Source: Oceanospirillum linum | GTDB lineage: Bacteria; Pseudomonadota; Gammaproteobacteria; Pseudomonadales; Halomonadaceae | Length of the DNA stretch: 64,000 nucleotides | NCBI RefSeq assembly: GCF_900182785.1 | Contig: NZ_FXTS01000005.1 | Coordinates: 62,001-126,000, forward strand | Direction of reading: 5' to 3' | In this document: positions 8,560-17,794 of the stretch, one piece after another | Layout: the number at the start of each line of letters is the position of its first letter | How positions within the stretch are numbered: position 1 is the first letter of the stretch | The notes under the pieces: generated by a model | What the model saw: only the letters and a program-made list of their open reading frames with translations | The model's database searches: none | Told to the model about the DNA's origin: nothing | Made by a program: the position numbers and the translations under genes

Positions 8560-9845
8560 GGATTCACTCCGTTTCTTTTCGCGTCTTGCCCCGCCAGCCA
8601 GATTTTTTCTGGACGATGCATATTAATGCCGTAGCTGAGTTCACTGGGGTGCTCGATTGGCCACAACACCAGATCCGCGTCATAACCCACTTTAAGTACA
8701 CCTTTGCTGTTTTCTAACCCCAATGCCTTTGCGCCATGACAGGTGGTGCCCGCCAGTGCCTGCTCCGGTGTCATGCCAAATAACACACAGCTCTGATTCA
8801 TTGCGAGCAGCAGAGATGCCACAGGCGATGTTCCCGGATTCAGGTCCGTTGAGACCGCCACCGGAATATTGTGTTCAAACAGCGCTTTTATCGGTGGCAG
8901 TTGCGTCTCTTTCAGGCAATAAAAGGCGCCTGGCAGCATCACAGCAACGGTTCCGGCCTGCTTTAAAACCGGTAAATCTTCTTCCGCGAGATATTCCAGA
9001 TGATCGACAGACAAGGCATTAAACTCTGCCGCCAGTACCGCCCCTTTGAGATCACTCAGCTGTTCAACATGGCCTTTTACCGGCAAGTCGTGTTTTACCG
9101 CCGCTTCGAATAAGCGTCGGGTCTGCTCGGGAGAGAAACCAATACCTTCACAGAACACATCCACCGCATCGGCCAGTTTCTGCTCGGCTACTAAGGGCAA
9201 CATGCCATTGATCACAATATCCAGATAGGTATCCGGGTCATGTTTGTACTCGGCAGGAACCGCATGGGCCCCCAGAAAGGTTCGTTTGATCGTCAGCCCG
9301 GTATGTTCTGCCAGCTGACCCGCCACCCTCAGCATTCTCAGCTCAGTGTCAGTATCAAGGCCATAGCCTGATTTGATCTCAACCGTTGTCACTCCTTCAG
9401 CCATCAGACGTTGTAAACGCTTTAAACCTGAAGCAAATAAATCTTCATCAGAAGCCGCTCTGGTGGCGATCACGGTACTGACAATGCCGCCGCCTTTACG
9501 GGCAATCTCTTCATAAGACACACCCTGTAAACGCCACTCAAATTCACGGGCACGACTGCCGCCATAAACCAGATGCGTATGGCAATCGATCAGCCCCGGT
9601 GTCAGCCAACCTTTCTGTCCATCTATCCGTTCAATCGCGTCAAACTCGGGAGCATCTGCTGCCGCCCCGACCCAGCTGATTCGCCCAGCCGTGACAGCCA
9701 ACACACCATCTTCTAACCGGCCATAGTGAGATACCGGGTCTGGCGTTTCGTAATCCATTGTCGCTAAAGACACGTTGTGTATTAAAAGGTCACAGCGATG
9801 AGCACCAGTATTGCTCTGATTCATCACGGTATCTCTAATTGTCAT
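8556..9845 (-). CDS. hutI: Imidazolonepropionase
   Basis: A 429-aa amidohydrolase that opens the imidazolone ring to N-formimidoyl-glutamate. The metal-binding DCHTH is at residues 87-91 followed by LVYGGSR. VEIKSGYGL, a later HVEQ and a C-terminal DLNPGTSP (metal Asp) complete the family pattern. Two in-frame starts are possible: ATG 9845 (used here) and ATG 9824, which begins MNQSNTGAHRCD and also has AGAGA upstream. It is separated from hutU by 122 bases with a strong hairpin and overlaps hutG by 4 bases. Confidence 0.93.
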   Translation of the reverse strand: MTIRDTVMNQSNTGAHRCDLLIHNVSLATMDYETPDPVSHYGRLEDGVLAVTAGRISWVGAAADAPEFDAIERIDGQKGWLTPGLIDCHTHLVYGGSRAREFEWRLQGVSYEEIARKGGGIVSTVIATRAASDEDLFASGLKRLQRLMAEGVTTVEIKSGYGLDTDTELRMLRVAGQLAEHTGLTIKRTFLGAHAVPAEYKHDPDTYLDIVINGMLPLVAEQKLADAVDVFCEGIGFSPEQTRRLFEAAVKHDLPVKGHVEQLSDLKGAVLAAEFNALSVDHLEYLAEEDLPVLKQAGTVAVMLPGAFYCLKETQLPPIKALFEHNIPVAVSTDLNPGTSPVASLLLAMNQSCVLFGMTPEQALAGTTCHGAKALGLENSKGVLKVGYDADLVLWPIEHPSELSYGINMHRPEKIWLAGQDAKRNGVNP

Positions 9846-9918
9846 AAGACACTCTCTTTCTTATCACTTTATGGCGACCCGGGCTCGGGTGCTTTTACTT
9901 ACAGGTGAGACAGGGTTT

Positions 9919-9947
9919 GAATGCCATCCGAAAAATGGATGGCATTC
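9919..9947 (-). other. Stem-loop between hutU and hutI
   Basis: A perfect 11-bp inverted repeat GAATGCCATCC / GGATGGCATTC with a 7-nt loop, 21 bases after the hutU stop. No T-run follows on the minus strand, so it is not a classical terminator. A second short palindrome, ACCCG-N4-CGGGT, is at 9877-9890. It may tune hutI-hutG expression by partial termination or mRNA protection (inference). Confidence 0.6.
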
Positions 9948-9967
9948 TGATAATGACTATCAAAAGT

Positions 9968-11980
9968 TTAGAAACCCAAACCGTCCAGTAAGCCATCATC
10001 AACCTGATTGGCCAGAGTGACTTTCAGCTTAGGCGTGCGCTCCATTTCACGCTTAATGGCGAAATCAGCTTCTGTATTTCTGGCCCAACTGCGTCGTGCG
10101 ATGCCGTTGTTTACATCAAAGAACAGCATATTTTTCAGTCGACGCTCACAGGCCTCAGAACCATCCAGCAACATACCAAAACCGCCATTGATCACTTCAC
10201 CCCAACCGACACCGCCGCCATTGTGAATCGATACCCAGGTTGCACCCCGGAAGCCATCACCAATCACGTTATGAATCGCCATATCCGCAGTAAAACGGCT
10301 GCCATCATAGATATTTGACGTTTCACGGTAAGGGGAGTCCGTGCCGCTGACATCGTGATGATCACGGCCTAATACCACAGGTCCAATCTCACCGGCGTTG
10401 ATGGCATCATTAAAGGCTTTGGCAATTTCTGCCCGGCCCTGTGCATCGGCATAAAGGATACGCGCCTGTGAGCCAACCACGAGTTTGTTCTGTTTCGCGT
10501 CCTTGATCCAGGTGATGTTGTCCTGCATCTGCTGCTGAATCTCCTCCGGAGAATCGCGCATGATGCGTTCCAGTACCTTCGCCGCAATCGCATCGGTTTT
10601 ATCCAAATCATCAGGATTCCCTGAAGTACAAACCCAGCGGAAGGGACCAAAACCATAGTCAAAACACATCGGCCCCAGAATATCCTGAACATAAGAGGGA
10701 TATTTGAAGTCGATACCGTTTTCAGCCATCACATCACCACCTGCACGCGATGCTTCAAGCAGGAAGGCATTACCGTAATCGAAGAAATAGGTGCCCTTAG
10801 CCGTATGCTTATTGATCGCATCGGCGTGACGTTTCAGTGTGGCCTGTACTTTTTCTTTAAAGACTTCCGGCTCTTCACGAATCAAACGGTTTGATTCTTC
10901 GTAGCTAATATCTGCCGGGTAGTAACCACCGGACCAGGGATTATGCAGTGAGGTCTGGTCAGAACCTAAATGAATGAAAATATCCTCAGCCAGGAAGCTT
11001 TCCCAGACATCGACCACATTACCGATAAAGGCGATGGAGACAACTTCTTCGTTGTCCTGTGCTTTGCGAACACGGGCAACCAGATCCGGCATATTATCGA
11101 CCAGTTCGTCTACCCAGCCCTGCTCATGGCGTTTGATGGCCGCTTTAGGATTCACTTCAGCGCAGACTGTAATACAGTCAGCAATGTTACCTGCTTTAGG
11201 CTGAGCACCACTCATACCGCCCAGACCTGCGGTTAAGAAGATCTTACCTTTTGGGCTTTCTCCTTTATTCAGTACTTTACGGAAGGCATTCATCACCGTA
11301 ATGGTTGTACCGTGAACGATCCCCTGCGGACCTATGTACATAAAGGATCCGGCGGTCATCTGGCCGTATTGGGTCACACCCAGAGCATTGAATTTTTCCC
11401 AATCATCCGGTTTGGAGTAGTTCGGGATCATCATACCGTTCGTCACAACGACCCTTGGAGCCTCTTCAGAAGAAGGGAAAAGACCCATCGGGTGACCGGA
11501 ATACATGTGCAGCGTCTGATCCGACTCCATCTCACTCAGATACTTCATGGTCAGAAGATACTGAGCCCAGTTCTGGAATACCGCGCCATTACCGCCATAG
11601 GTGATCAGTTCTTCCGGATGCTGAGCCACCGCCGGATCTAAGTTGTTGTCTATCATCAGCATGATCGCAGCGGCCTGCTGGCACTTAGCTGGATAATCCT
11701 CGATTGAGCGCGCTTTCAATGAGTGCTCAGGCTTAAAGCGGTACATATAGATCCGGCCATAGTCGTTCAGCTCTTTCGTGAACTCAGGCGCCAGTTCTGC
11801 ATGCCACTCTTTCGGGAAGTAACGCAGCGCATTGCGCACCGCCAGCTGTTTTTCTTCCGTACTTAAAATATCTTTTCGTTTCGGAGCCCGGTTGGCGTTC
11901 TCCGGGTACGGCTTTGCAGCGGGTAAACTCGCAGGAATGCCTTGCATAATCGTTTGTTGAAAAAGATGGATATCATTCAT
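9968..11980 (-). CDS. hutU: Urocanate hydratase, long form
   Basis: Converts urocanate to imidazolonepropionate using tightly bound NAD+. Conserved blocks are clear: YGGNGAVFQNWAQY, HMYSGHPMGLFPSS, TAGLGGMSGAQPKA and, near the C-terminus, NIYDGSRFTADMA and ATWVSIHNGGGVGWG. At 670 aa it is about 115 residues longer than the ~555-aa HutU of Pseudomonas or Bacillus. Its N-terminal 'QGIPASLPAAKPYPENANRAPKRKDIL' and its size are those of the animal UROC1-like branch, also found in some marine bacteria. It lies 28 bases after hutH. Confidence 0.93.
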   Translation of the reverse strand: MNDIHLFQQTIMQGIPASLPAAKPYPENANRAPKRKDILSTEEKQLAVRNALRYFPKEWHAELAPEFTKELNDYGRIYMYRFKPEHSLKARSIEDYPAKCQQAAAIMLMIDNNLDPAVAQHPEELITYGGNGAVFQNWAQYLLTMKYLSEMESDQTLHMYSGHPMGLFPSSEEAPRVVVTNGMMIPNYSKPDDWEKFNALGVTQYGQMTAGSFMYIGPQGIVHGTTITVMNAFRKVLNKGESPKGKIFLTAGLGGMSGAQPKAGNIADCITVCAEVNPKAAIKRHEQGWVDELVDNMPDLVARVRKAQDNEEVVSIAFIGNVVDVWESFLAEDIFIHLGSDQTSLHNPWSGGYYPADISYEESNRLIREEPEVFKEKVQATLKRHADAINKHTAKGTYFFDYGNAFLLEASRAGGDVMAENGIDFKYPSYVQDILGPMCFDYGFGPFRWVCTSGNPDDLDKTDAIAAKVLERIMRDSPEEIQQQMQDNITWIKDAKQNKLVVGSQARILYADAQGRAEIAKAFNDAINAGEIGPVVLGRDHHDVSGTDSPYRETSNIYDGSRFTADMAIHNVIGDGFRGATWVSIHNGGGVGWGEVINGGFGMLLDGSEACERRLKNMLFFDVNNGIARRSWARNTEADFAIKREMERTPKLKVTLANQVDDGLLDGLGF

Positions 11981-12008
11981 TGTCAGCGTCTCCTTATGTT
12001 TTCCCGGT

Positions 12009-13520
12009 TTAAGCGTGTTTTACTGGCGAATCGACACAGAGCGCCTGCGTCTGAACCAGCTCGATCATGGCGTCAATGTCAGGTTTTAGCAGTCTGTCTT
12101 CTTCTAGTTTGGCGACTTTGCGACGGATAATCTGATGGTTCTGCTCGATTTTCTCTGAGCAGGTATTCGGGCGTCTGAAATCGATCGCCTGGGCGGCATA
12201 CATCAGTTCAATGGCCAGAATCTTATCCAGATTTCCGAGGATCTGATTGAGTTTACGACCCGAAATACTGCCCATAGAGACATGATCTTCCTGCCCCATT
12301 GAGGTTGGTACGCTATCCGCTGATGGTGGGAAACACAGTGATTTGTTTTCAGTGACCAAAGCTGCGGTGGCATATTGAGGAATCATCAGGCCGGAGTTTA
12401 AGCCACCGGATTCGGTTAGCATTCTTGGCAGACCGTGCATGCCTTCAAGCAGTAAATAGCAACGACGATCGGCAATATTACCCAGCTCAGCCGCCGCGAT
12501 AGACACATAATCCAATGCCATCGCCAAAGGTTGACCGTGGAAGCTACCACCGGAAATAGCTTCTTCCTGACTGATCACAATAGGGTTATCCGTCACTGAG
12601 TTCATTTCGATCTCAGCTAACTCTTTCAGGTGTTTATAGGCGTTTCGGGATGCACCATGCACCTGAGGAATACAGCGCAGTGAGTACGGGTCCTGCACAC
12701 GATCACAGTTGGTGTGCGATGCCATATTCTGCGAACCGTCAAAAAAGCCCCGCATTCTGGCGGCCACTTCCACGCAGCCCGGAAATGGCCGGGTCTGGTG
12801 CAGTTCTGCTCTGAACGGTGAAGAACTTCCCTGCATACCTTCAATGCTCATGGCACCAGCTAAGTCCGCTAAATCCAGCAGGTAGCGCATTTTAACCAGT
12901 GCAGTAATGGCGTGAGACAGGATAAATTGAGTGCCGTTAATCAGCGCCAGCCCTTCTTTAGCCTCAAGCTCCATAGGCGCTAAGTTATGCGCTTTTAACA
13001 AAGAGATCGCCGGCACCGTTTCTGAACCCTGCCAGAACTCACCTTCACCGATTAACGGTAAAAACAGATGTGAAAGAGGTGCTAAATCCCCTGAAGCACC
13101 CACTGAACCCTGCTCTGGTACGACAGGAATCAGATCCAGCTCTAAAAATTTGAGCATTCTCTCAACAACTTCAAGACGGATACCCGAAAATCCCTGGCTT
13201 AGCGCGTGGATTTTGGTAATCAGCATCAGCTTAGAGATGGACTTGTTGATAGGATTACCTACGCCAACCGCATGGGTGATCAGCAGGTTTTTTTGTAGCA
13301 GATTGGTCTCAGCAGGAGAGATCTGGGTATCACACAGAGGGCCAAAACCGGTATTGATGCCGTATACCGCAGAATCTGAGCTGGCCATGTGCTCAACATT
13401 TTTCCGGCTGGTGTTGATTTTGTCTTTTGCTTCCTGACAAAGCTCCGTTTCCACAGAGCCATTGGCGATGCCGTTGACCCATTCAACAGTGAGGGTATCT
13501 ATCCCGTATTTAAACGTCAT
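12009..13520 (-). CDS. hutH: Histidine ammonia-lyase
   Basis: A 503-aa enzyme that removes ammonia from L-histidine to give urocanate, the first step of the pathway. Ala142-Ser143-Gly144 in GSVGASGDLAPLSH are at the same numbers as in Pseudomonas putida HutH and form the MIO electrophile. YGINTGFG (53-60) and the FLP-like glycines are present. First gene of hutHUIG, divergent from a LysR regulator. Its ribosome binding site (GGAG, 13531-13534) lies inside a long inverted repeat, so translation may be controlled. Confidence 0.95.
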   Translation of the reverse strand: MTFKYGIDTLTVEWVNGIANGSVETELCQEAKDKINTSRKNVEHMASSDSAVYGINTGFGPLCDTQISPAETNLLQKNLLITHAVGVGNPINKSISKLMLITKIHALSQGFSGIRLEVVERMLKFLELDLIPVVPEQGSVGASGDLAPLSHLFLPLIGEGEFWQGSETVPAISLLKAHNLAPMELEAKEGLALINGTQFILSHAITALVKMRYLLDLADLAGAMSIEGMQGSSSPFRAELHQTRPFPGCVEVAARMRGFFDGSQNMASHTNCDRVQDPYSLRCIPQVHGASRNAYKHLKELAEIEMNSVTDNPIVISQEEAISGGSFHGQPLAMALDYVSIAAAELGNIADRRCYLLLEGMHGLPRMLTESGGLNSGLMIPQYATAALVTENKSLCFPPSADSVPTSMGQEDHVSMGSISGRKLNQILGNLDKILAIELMYAAQAIDFRRPNTCSEKIEQNHQIIRRKVAKLEEDRLLKPDIDAMIELVQTQALCVDSPVKHA

Positions 13521-13523
13521 TTT

Positions 13524-13564
13524 TATAGTTCTCCGGTGAAAATCTCGCTTCTGGGAGAACTATA
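13524..13564 (-). promoter_or_regulatory. Inverted repeat masking the hutH ribosome binding site
   Basis: Perfect 11-bp arms TATAGTTCTCC (13524-13534) and GGAGAACTATA (13554-13564), 19 bases apart. On the minus-strand mRNA the 3' arm contains GGAG, 10 nt before the hutH ATG; pairing would hide it. The same dyad could also be a DNA operator for the divergent LysR protein. The two roles cannot be separated from sequence alone. Confidence 0.6.
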
Positions 13565-13615
13565 TCTTGCAACTTAAGTTTTATAGATAAAGAATATCCG
13601 GGCGTTATTCCGGAT

Positions 13616-13654
13616 TTACCGAACTAAAATTATCGAACAATAGTTACCGAACAA
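13616..13654. promoter_or_regulatory. Three direct repeats with 14-bp period (regulator operator?)
   Basis: TTACCGAACTA (13616), TTATCGAACAA (13630) and TTACCGAACAA (13644): three near-identical 11-mers at an exact 14-bp step, between hutH and the LysR gene. They touch the first possible start codon of the LysR gene (13658), which favours a downstream start. Likely a multimeric protein-binding array. Confidence 0.6.
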
Positions 13655-13690
13655 AAGATGAGAGCTGCAATGCAGCGGAGAAATTCTTAT

Positions 13691-14590
13691 ATGCAGATCC
13701 ATGATGTCGACCTAAAACTCTTAAGAATCTTTGTCGCAATTGTTGAATCCGGCGGTTTATCGGCAGCGGAATCAAGGTTAAACATCGGTCGCTCAACCAT
13801 CAGCGCTCATCTGTCTGACCTTGAGATCCGGCTGGGCCTGACGTTATGCAAACGTGGACGAAGCGGTTTTGAGATAACAGAACCCGGACGTATCACCTAT
13901 CAGGCCAGTCTCGAACTGCTCAGACAGTGCGAAGCCTTTGCCGCGACCGTTGCCAGCTCCAAAAATGAACTGACAGGCCGTGTCACCATCGCCTCGATTG
14001 ATAATCTGGTTAACGATCCGCGCTGTGGAATCTCAAAAGCGATCGCAGCGCTCAGAGATAAGAGCAATTCCATTCAGTTTGAAATCAATGTTTGTGAAGC
14101 AAGAGAAGTCGAAACATCGGTTATCAGCGGGCGCTCTATGGTGGGGTTGGGTGTGAGCCGTCATCCTATTCGGGGGCTGGACTACTACCCGTTACAGGAC
14201 GAAGTGAACTACTTGTATTGCTCTTCTGAGCATCCGTTGTTTGATTGCGATGATGATGCCCGTGAAGCCTTGCTTCAGGAGGCTGAAATAGTTTCCAGCC
14301 ATTATCAGAGGGATAAAGAAACCCGAAATGACGGGTTAAATTATCAGAATACCGCCACGGCTTACCATGATCAGGGCATTGCACATATGGTGCTGTCCGG
14401 GCGGTTTATCGGTTATCTGCCAGAGCATTATGCGAACCAATGGGTCGAAAAGAGTCAGCTAAAAGCGATTTTGCCAGAGCGGTATCATTATGAGATCCCT
14501 GTGATGCTGATAACATCGAAGAATGCAGCTTTAACACCACTCATCAAAGAGTTGATCAGTGAATTAAAACGCTGTCATCGCAACCCGTAG
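13691..14590 (+). CDS. LysR-family regulator, probable hut operon regulator
   Basis: A 299-aa LysR-type protein. The helix-turn-helix is at residues 6-65 (LRIFVAIVESGGLSAAESRLNIGRSTISAHLSDLE), followed by a periplasmic-binding-like effector domain. I start at ATG 13691 (MQIHDVDLK) because the family begins there and CGGAGA lies upstream; ATGs at 13658 and 13670 are also in frame. Its position head to head with hutH suggests it replaces the usual HutC repressor, with an intermediate such as urocanate as effector. That role is inferred from position only. Confidence 0.82.
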   Translation: MQIHDVDLKLLRIFVAIVESGGLSAAESRLNIGRSTISAHLSDLEIRLGLTLCKRGRSGFEITEPGRITYQASLELLRQCEAFAATVASSKNELTGRVTIASIDNLVNDPRCGISKAIAALRDKSNSIQFEINVCEAREVETSVISGRSMVGLGVSRHPIRGLDYYPLQDEVNYLYCSSEHPLFDCDDDAREALLQEAEIVSSHYQRDKETRNDGLNYQNTATAYHDQGIAHMVLSGRFIGYLPEHYANQWVEKSQLKAILPERYHYEIPVMLITSKNAALTPLIKELISELKRCHRNP

Positions 14591-14687
14591 TCAGAATCTG
14601 TTGATCCTAGTTATGTCCAGCAGGGTTTTACTGTACCAGTCGTATTTTACTGTCGTTGTAGAGTCACTCCCTGACCCGGAGCGGAGT

Positions 14688-16136
14688 CTAAAGTTTGAGC
14701 TTAGCGATCAGCCCCAGCATACGGTCAGCTGTTTTTCCGTAAGGGGGCATCAGATATTTCATAGGTGAAAATGCAGCCTGATAGAAAACAGGCCGAAGCT
14801 TCGAGAAGGTCAGAAAGCCTTCATAACCGTGATAGTGCCCCATACCACTGCCGCCAATCCCCCCGAAAGGCAGATCATGCTGCCCCACATGGAACAAGGC
14901 ATCATTCACAGAAACACCACCAGACAGAATATTACCGATATAGCGATCCACCAGCTGCTTGTTATTACTGAAAGGATACAGTGCCAGCGGTCGATCTCTG
15001 TCATTCACATAATCGATCACATCCTGTGGATCGGTATAGGTCTTCACCATCAGAATCGGGCCGAAGGTTTCCCGCTGACTGATGATCATCTCGTCAGTGG
15101 CGGACAGTATCAATGTCAATGGCAACTTACGGCTGGCAGAATCCGGCTCTTGTCCGTTCAGGTTAACCACTTCTGCCCCCTTATCACGGGCATCCGCTAG
15201 GGTATCCAGCAAACGCTGAAAAGCCCGGTCATCAATCACTGAAGTGTAATCTGTGCTGTGAATATCCGGGCAATGCTGACCGACCCAGCGCTTCACTTCA
15301 GCGACAAAAGCGTTTAGCTGACCCTCATGGACAAAAACATAATCCACCGTGGTGCAGATCTGGCCAGCATTAAACTGCTTCACAAACATCAGGCGCTCGA
15401 CCGCCTTTGCCAGCGGGTATTCAGGATCAATCACCGCCGGGGATTTCCCCCCTAACTCCAACGTTACCGGTGTCAGGTTCTCAGCTGCAGCAGCCATCAC
15501 TTTACGACCGGTCTGACCGGAACCGGTAAACATCAGATGATCAAACGGCAGCCTGGAAAACGCCACACCGACGTTTCCGGTTTCTGTGAAAAACCGGAGT
15601 TTATCCGCAGAAAAATAATCGGGGGCCAGCCGGATGAGTAGCTCACTGAGATGTACAGAGTTCTCCGACATCTTGACCATAGCGCGGTTTCCGGCCGCAA
15701 AAGCGGCTACCAGGCCTGAAAACCCCAAATTCAGAGGAAAATTCCAGGGAATAATTAAGCCCACAACGCCCACAGCCTGTGGAATAACACGATTCTTCGC
15801 CCCCGGATAAAGCATCCTATCGATGCCGCGCCGCTGCACCCGCATCCATTTCTTCAGATGTTTCAGGGTATGATCGATATCACTTACCACGGTAATCACT
15901 TCTGCAATCAGGGTTTCGTGGTACGAGCGGTTGCCGTAATCCCGGTTAATCGCCGCTATGATATCCGCCTGATTATCAAGTAGCAGGCGTTTCAGGCTCT
16001 TCAGGTGCTGACAACGCTGATGATAATCCTCCTGTCCAGACTGCCTGAAGGCCATACGCTGCTGATGCAATGCATCTGATAACTCAGCATGGTCTTTCTG
16101 CGATTCCACGGACAAAGCAGTAGCAACATCGTTCAT
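14688..16136 (-). CDS. Coniferyl aldehyde dehydrogenase
   Basis: A 482-aa NAD(P)-dependent aldehyde dehydrogenase. Landmarks: VGLIIPWNFPLNL (cofactor and oxyanion Asn), FTGSGQTGRKVM, catalytic Glu in TLELGGKSPAV, and catalytic Cys in NAGQICTTVDYVF. The last motif, and the N-terminal FRQSGQEDYHQRCQHLKSLKRLL, are typical of the CALDH branch, which oxidises aromatic or long-chain aldehydes to acids. The actual substrate is not fixed by sequence. No lignin-monomer genes are beside it. It is transcribed alone, back to back with the peptidase-like gene. Confidence 0.85.
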   Translation of the reverse strand: MNDVATALSVESQKDHAELSDALHQQRMAFRQSGQEDYHQRCQHLKSLKRLLLDNQADIIAAINRDYGNRSYHETLIAEVITVVSDIDHTLKHLKKWMRVQRRGIDRMLYPGAKNRVIPQAVGVVGLIIPWNFPLNLGFSGLVAAFAAGNRAMVKMSENSVHLSELLIRLAPDYFSADKLRFFTETGNVGVAFSRLPFDHLMFTGSGQTGRKVMAAAAENLTPVTLELGGKSPAVIDPEYPLAKAVERLMFVKQFNAGQICTTVDYVFVHEGQLNAFVAEVKRWVGQHCPDIHSTDYTSVIDDRAFQRLLDTLADARDKGAEVVNLNGQEPDSASRKLPLTLILSATDEMIISQRETFGPILMVKTYTDPQDVIDYVNDRDRPLALYPFSNNKQLVDRYIGNILSGGVSVNDALFHVGQHDLPFGGIGGSGMGHYHGYEGFLTFSKLRPVFYQAAFSPMKYLMPPYGKTADRMLGLIAKLKL

Positions 16137-16404
16137 AACCGTTAAATCTCCCGGAAAAAGTAAGCAAGCTCCCCTTGAGACTAAACCCTCCCTGCCTGAC
16201 CCGTCCAGTAAAAGCGAAAAGGGTTATCGGCAGAGATGATGAACAAACCTTGCATAACGCCCAGGGGCTTCTTTTTTGCTAAAAAATTTCGGGTGGCCCC
16301 AGCAATCGACTCTCCCGATAGGCGTATTTCGTTGTAAGCTACCCACTAATCGTCAATCAGCATTTTTTCCGAAAGCGTCAGACTACCGACAGCAAGGACA
16401 TTCC

Positions 16405-17706
16405 ATGCCTAATCTTTTTACCATCCGGGATATTCATCTTAGCGTTCCTCTGGATTACAGTCAGCCAGAGGGCCAGCAGATCAACCTTTTTGCCCGTGAA
16501 ATCACTCGCCACGCCGAGGCACCGGTCTGTGTGTTTTTGCAGGGTGGCCCCGGTTTTGAAGCGCCGAAAGATCCCTACAGCATCCCCTGGCTGGACGTTA
16601 TGCTGGATCATTTCCGAGTGGTGCTGATGGATCAGCGCGGTACAGGTCGTAGCCACAGTATCGGCCCGGAACTGTGTGAGTCGCTGCCGAACCCCGAAGA
16701 TCAGCTGGCGTATATCAGTCAATTCCGGGCCGACAATATCGTGCGGGACCTGGAGCAGCTGCGCGAGCGTGAATTTGGCAGTGCCCAGTGGTATCTGCTG
16801 GGGCAAAGTTTTGGTGGTTTTATCAGTTGCCACTACCTGAGTGAACAGCCTGACGCATTAGCCGGTGTGATGATCTGTGGTGGCCTGCCGCCGATGCTGC
16901 AGGCCGATGCCTACGCCACCTATGGTCTGCTGGTGAACACCGTGTTTGAGCGCAGTCAGGCGTATTACCGCACCTATCCGGAAGATATTGCCAAGGTAAA
17001 ACGTATTGTTGAGCTGTTGGAGGCCTCCCCTTATCCGCTGGGTCGGGATGGTGTGATGACCGCCCGCCGCTTCCTAGATCTGGGTATGTTGCTGGGCACT
17101 ACCTCGGGTTTCTCCAAGGTCCACGCTCTGCTGGATAACCCCTTTGTAGCAGATTCCGGTGAGTCTCAGCTACGTTATGGCTTTATCGAGCAGATCCGTC
17201 AGCAGGCCAGTTACGAGACCAATCCCCTTTATGTGCTGCTGCACGAAGCGATCTATTGTGAGCAAACCGCCAGCAACTGGGCAGCAGCAGGGGCAATGGA
17301 GCGCCACGGAGGTTTCGATCCGGCTCGCCTCCTGAATGAATCGGAATCCCCGACCGGTAAAGCCCAACGTGGGGTGAGCTTTTATGGAGAAACCGTGCGC
17401 CCGGATATGCTGGAGGATTACGGCCAGCTACAGGGCTTTAAAGCTGTGGCCGATTTATTGGCTGCGAAAGATGACTGGCCGAAACTCTACGATCTTGAGC
17501 AACTGGCAAAGAACACCGTACCGGTGGAGTGTATCGTCTACGAGCAGGATTATTACGTAGACAAAGATGAATCCCTGAAAACCGCCGCCGCGATTAACGG
17601 TGCCAATGTATGGCTGCATCCGGAATGGCAGCATGATGCTATTCGCGCCCACGGCTCCAAGGTGGTGGAACCACTGGCCCAGAGAGTTCTGTCCCGAAGC
17701 CTGTGA
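16405..17706 (+). CDS. Alpha/beta hydrolase, prolyl aminopeptidase-like (S33)
   Basis: 433 aa from the ATG at 16405, which follows AAGGACATTCC; the longer in-frame reading from 16276 has no ribosome binding site. Motifs: oxyanion HGGPG-like QGGPGFEAP near residue 45, MDQRGTGRS, nucleophile elbow GQSFGGF, and a C-terminal HDAIRAHG with the catalytic His. This is the large (about 430 aa) proline iminopeptidase subgroup, which releases N-terminal proline from peptides. A fragment with a similar C-terminal end appears at 22892-22936. Confidence 0.85.
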   Translation: MPNLFTIRDIHLSVPLDYSQPEGQQINLFAREITRHAEAPVCVFLQGGPGFEAPKDPYSIPWLDVMLDHFRVVLMDQRGTGRSHSIGPELCESLPNPEDQLAYISQFRADNIVRDLEQLREREFGSAQWYLLGQSFGGFISCHYLSEQPDALAGVMICGGLPPMLQADAYATYGLLVNTVFERSQAYYRTYPEDIAKVKRIVELLEASPYPLGRDGVMTARRFLDLGMLLGTTSGFSKVHALLDNPFVADSGESQLRYGFIEQIRQQASYETNPLYVLLHEAIYCEQTASNWAAAGAMERHGGFDPARLLNESESPTGKAQRGVSFYGETVRPDMLEDYGQLQGFKAVADLLAAKDDWPKLYDLEQLAKNTVPVECIVYEQDYYVDKDESLKTAAAINGANVWLHPEWQHDAIRAHGSKVVEPLAQRVLSRSL

Positions 17707-17736
17707 CCCTATCCCCCCAAGCCACACATCAGCTGT

Positions 17737-17780
17737 GTCCCTGAATAGTCAGCTGAACCCAGCCAGATGTCTATTCAGGG
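17737..17780. other. Inverted repeat between convergent genes
   Basis: Ten perfectly paired bases, CCCTGAATAG (17739-17748) with CTATTCAGGG (17771-17780), extended by GTC/GAC with a one-base bulge. The loop is 22 nt and no T-run follows. It lies between the hydrolase and methyltransferase 3' ends and may act as an imperfect terminator. Confidence 0.5.
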
Positions 17781-17794
17781 GGACGATATAACGC

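Noticed and set aside
13658..13690. Earlier ATGs of the LysR gene next to hutH
   Set aside because: They sit directly on the direct-repeat array; family homology begins at ATG 13691.
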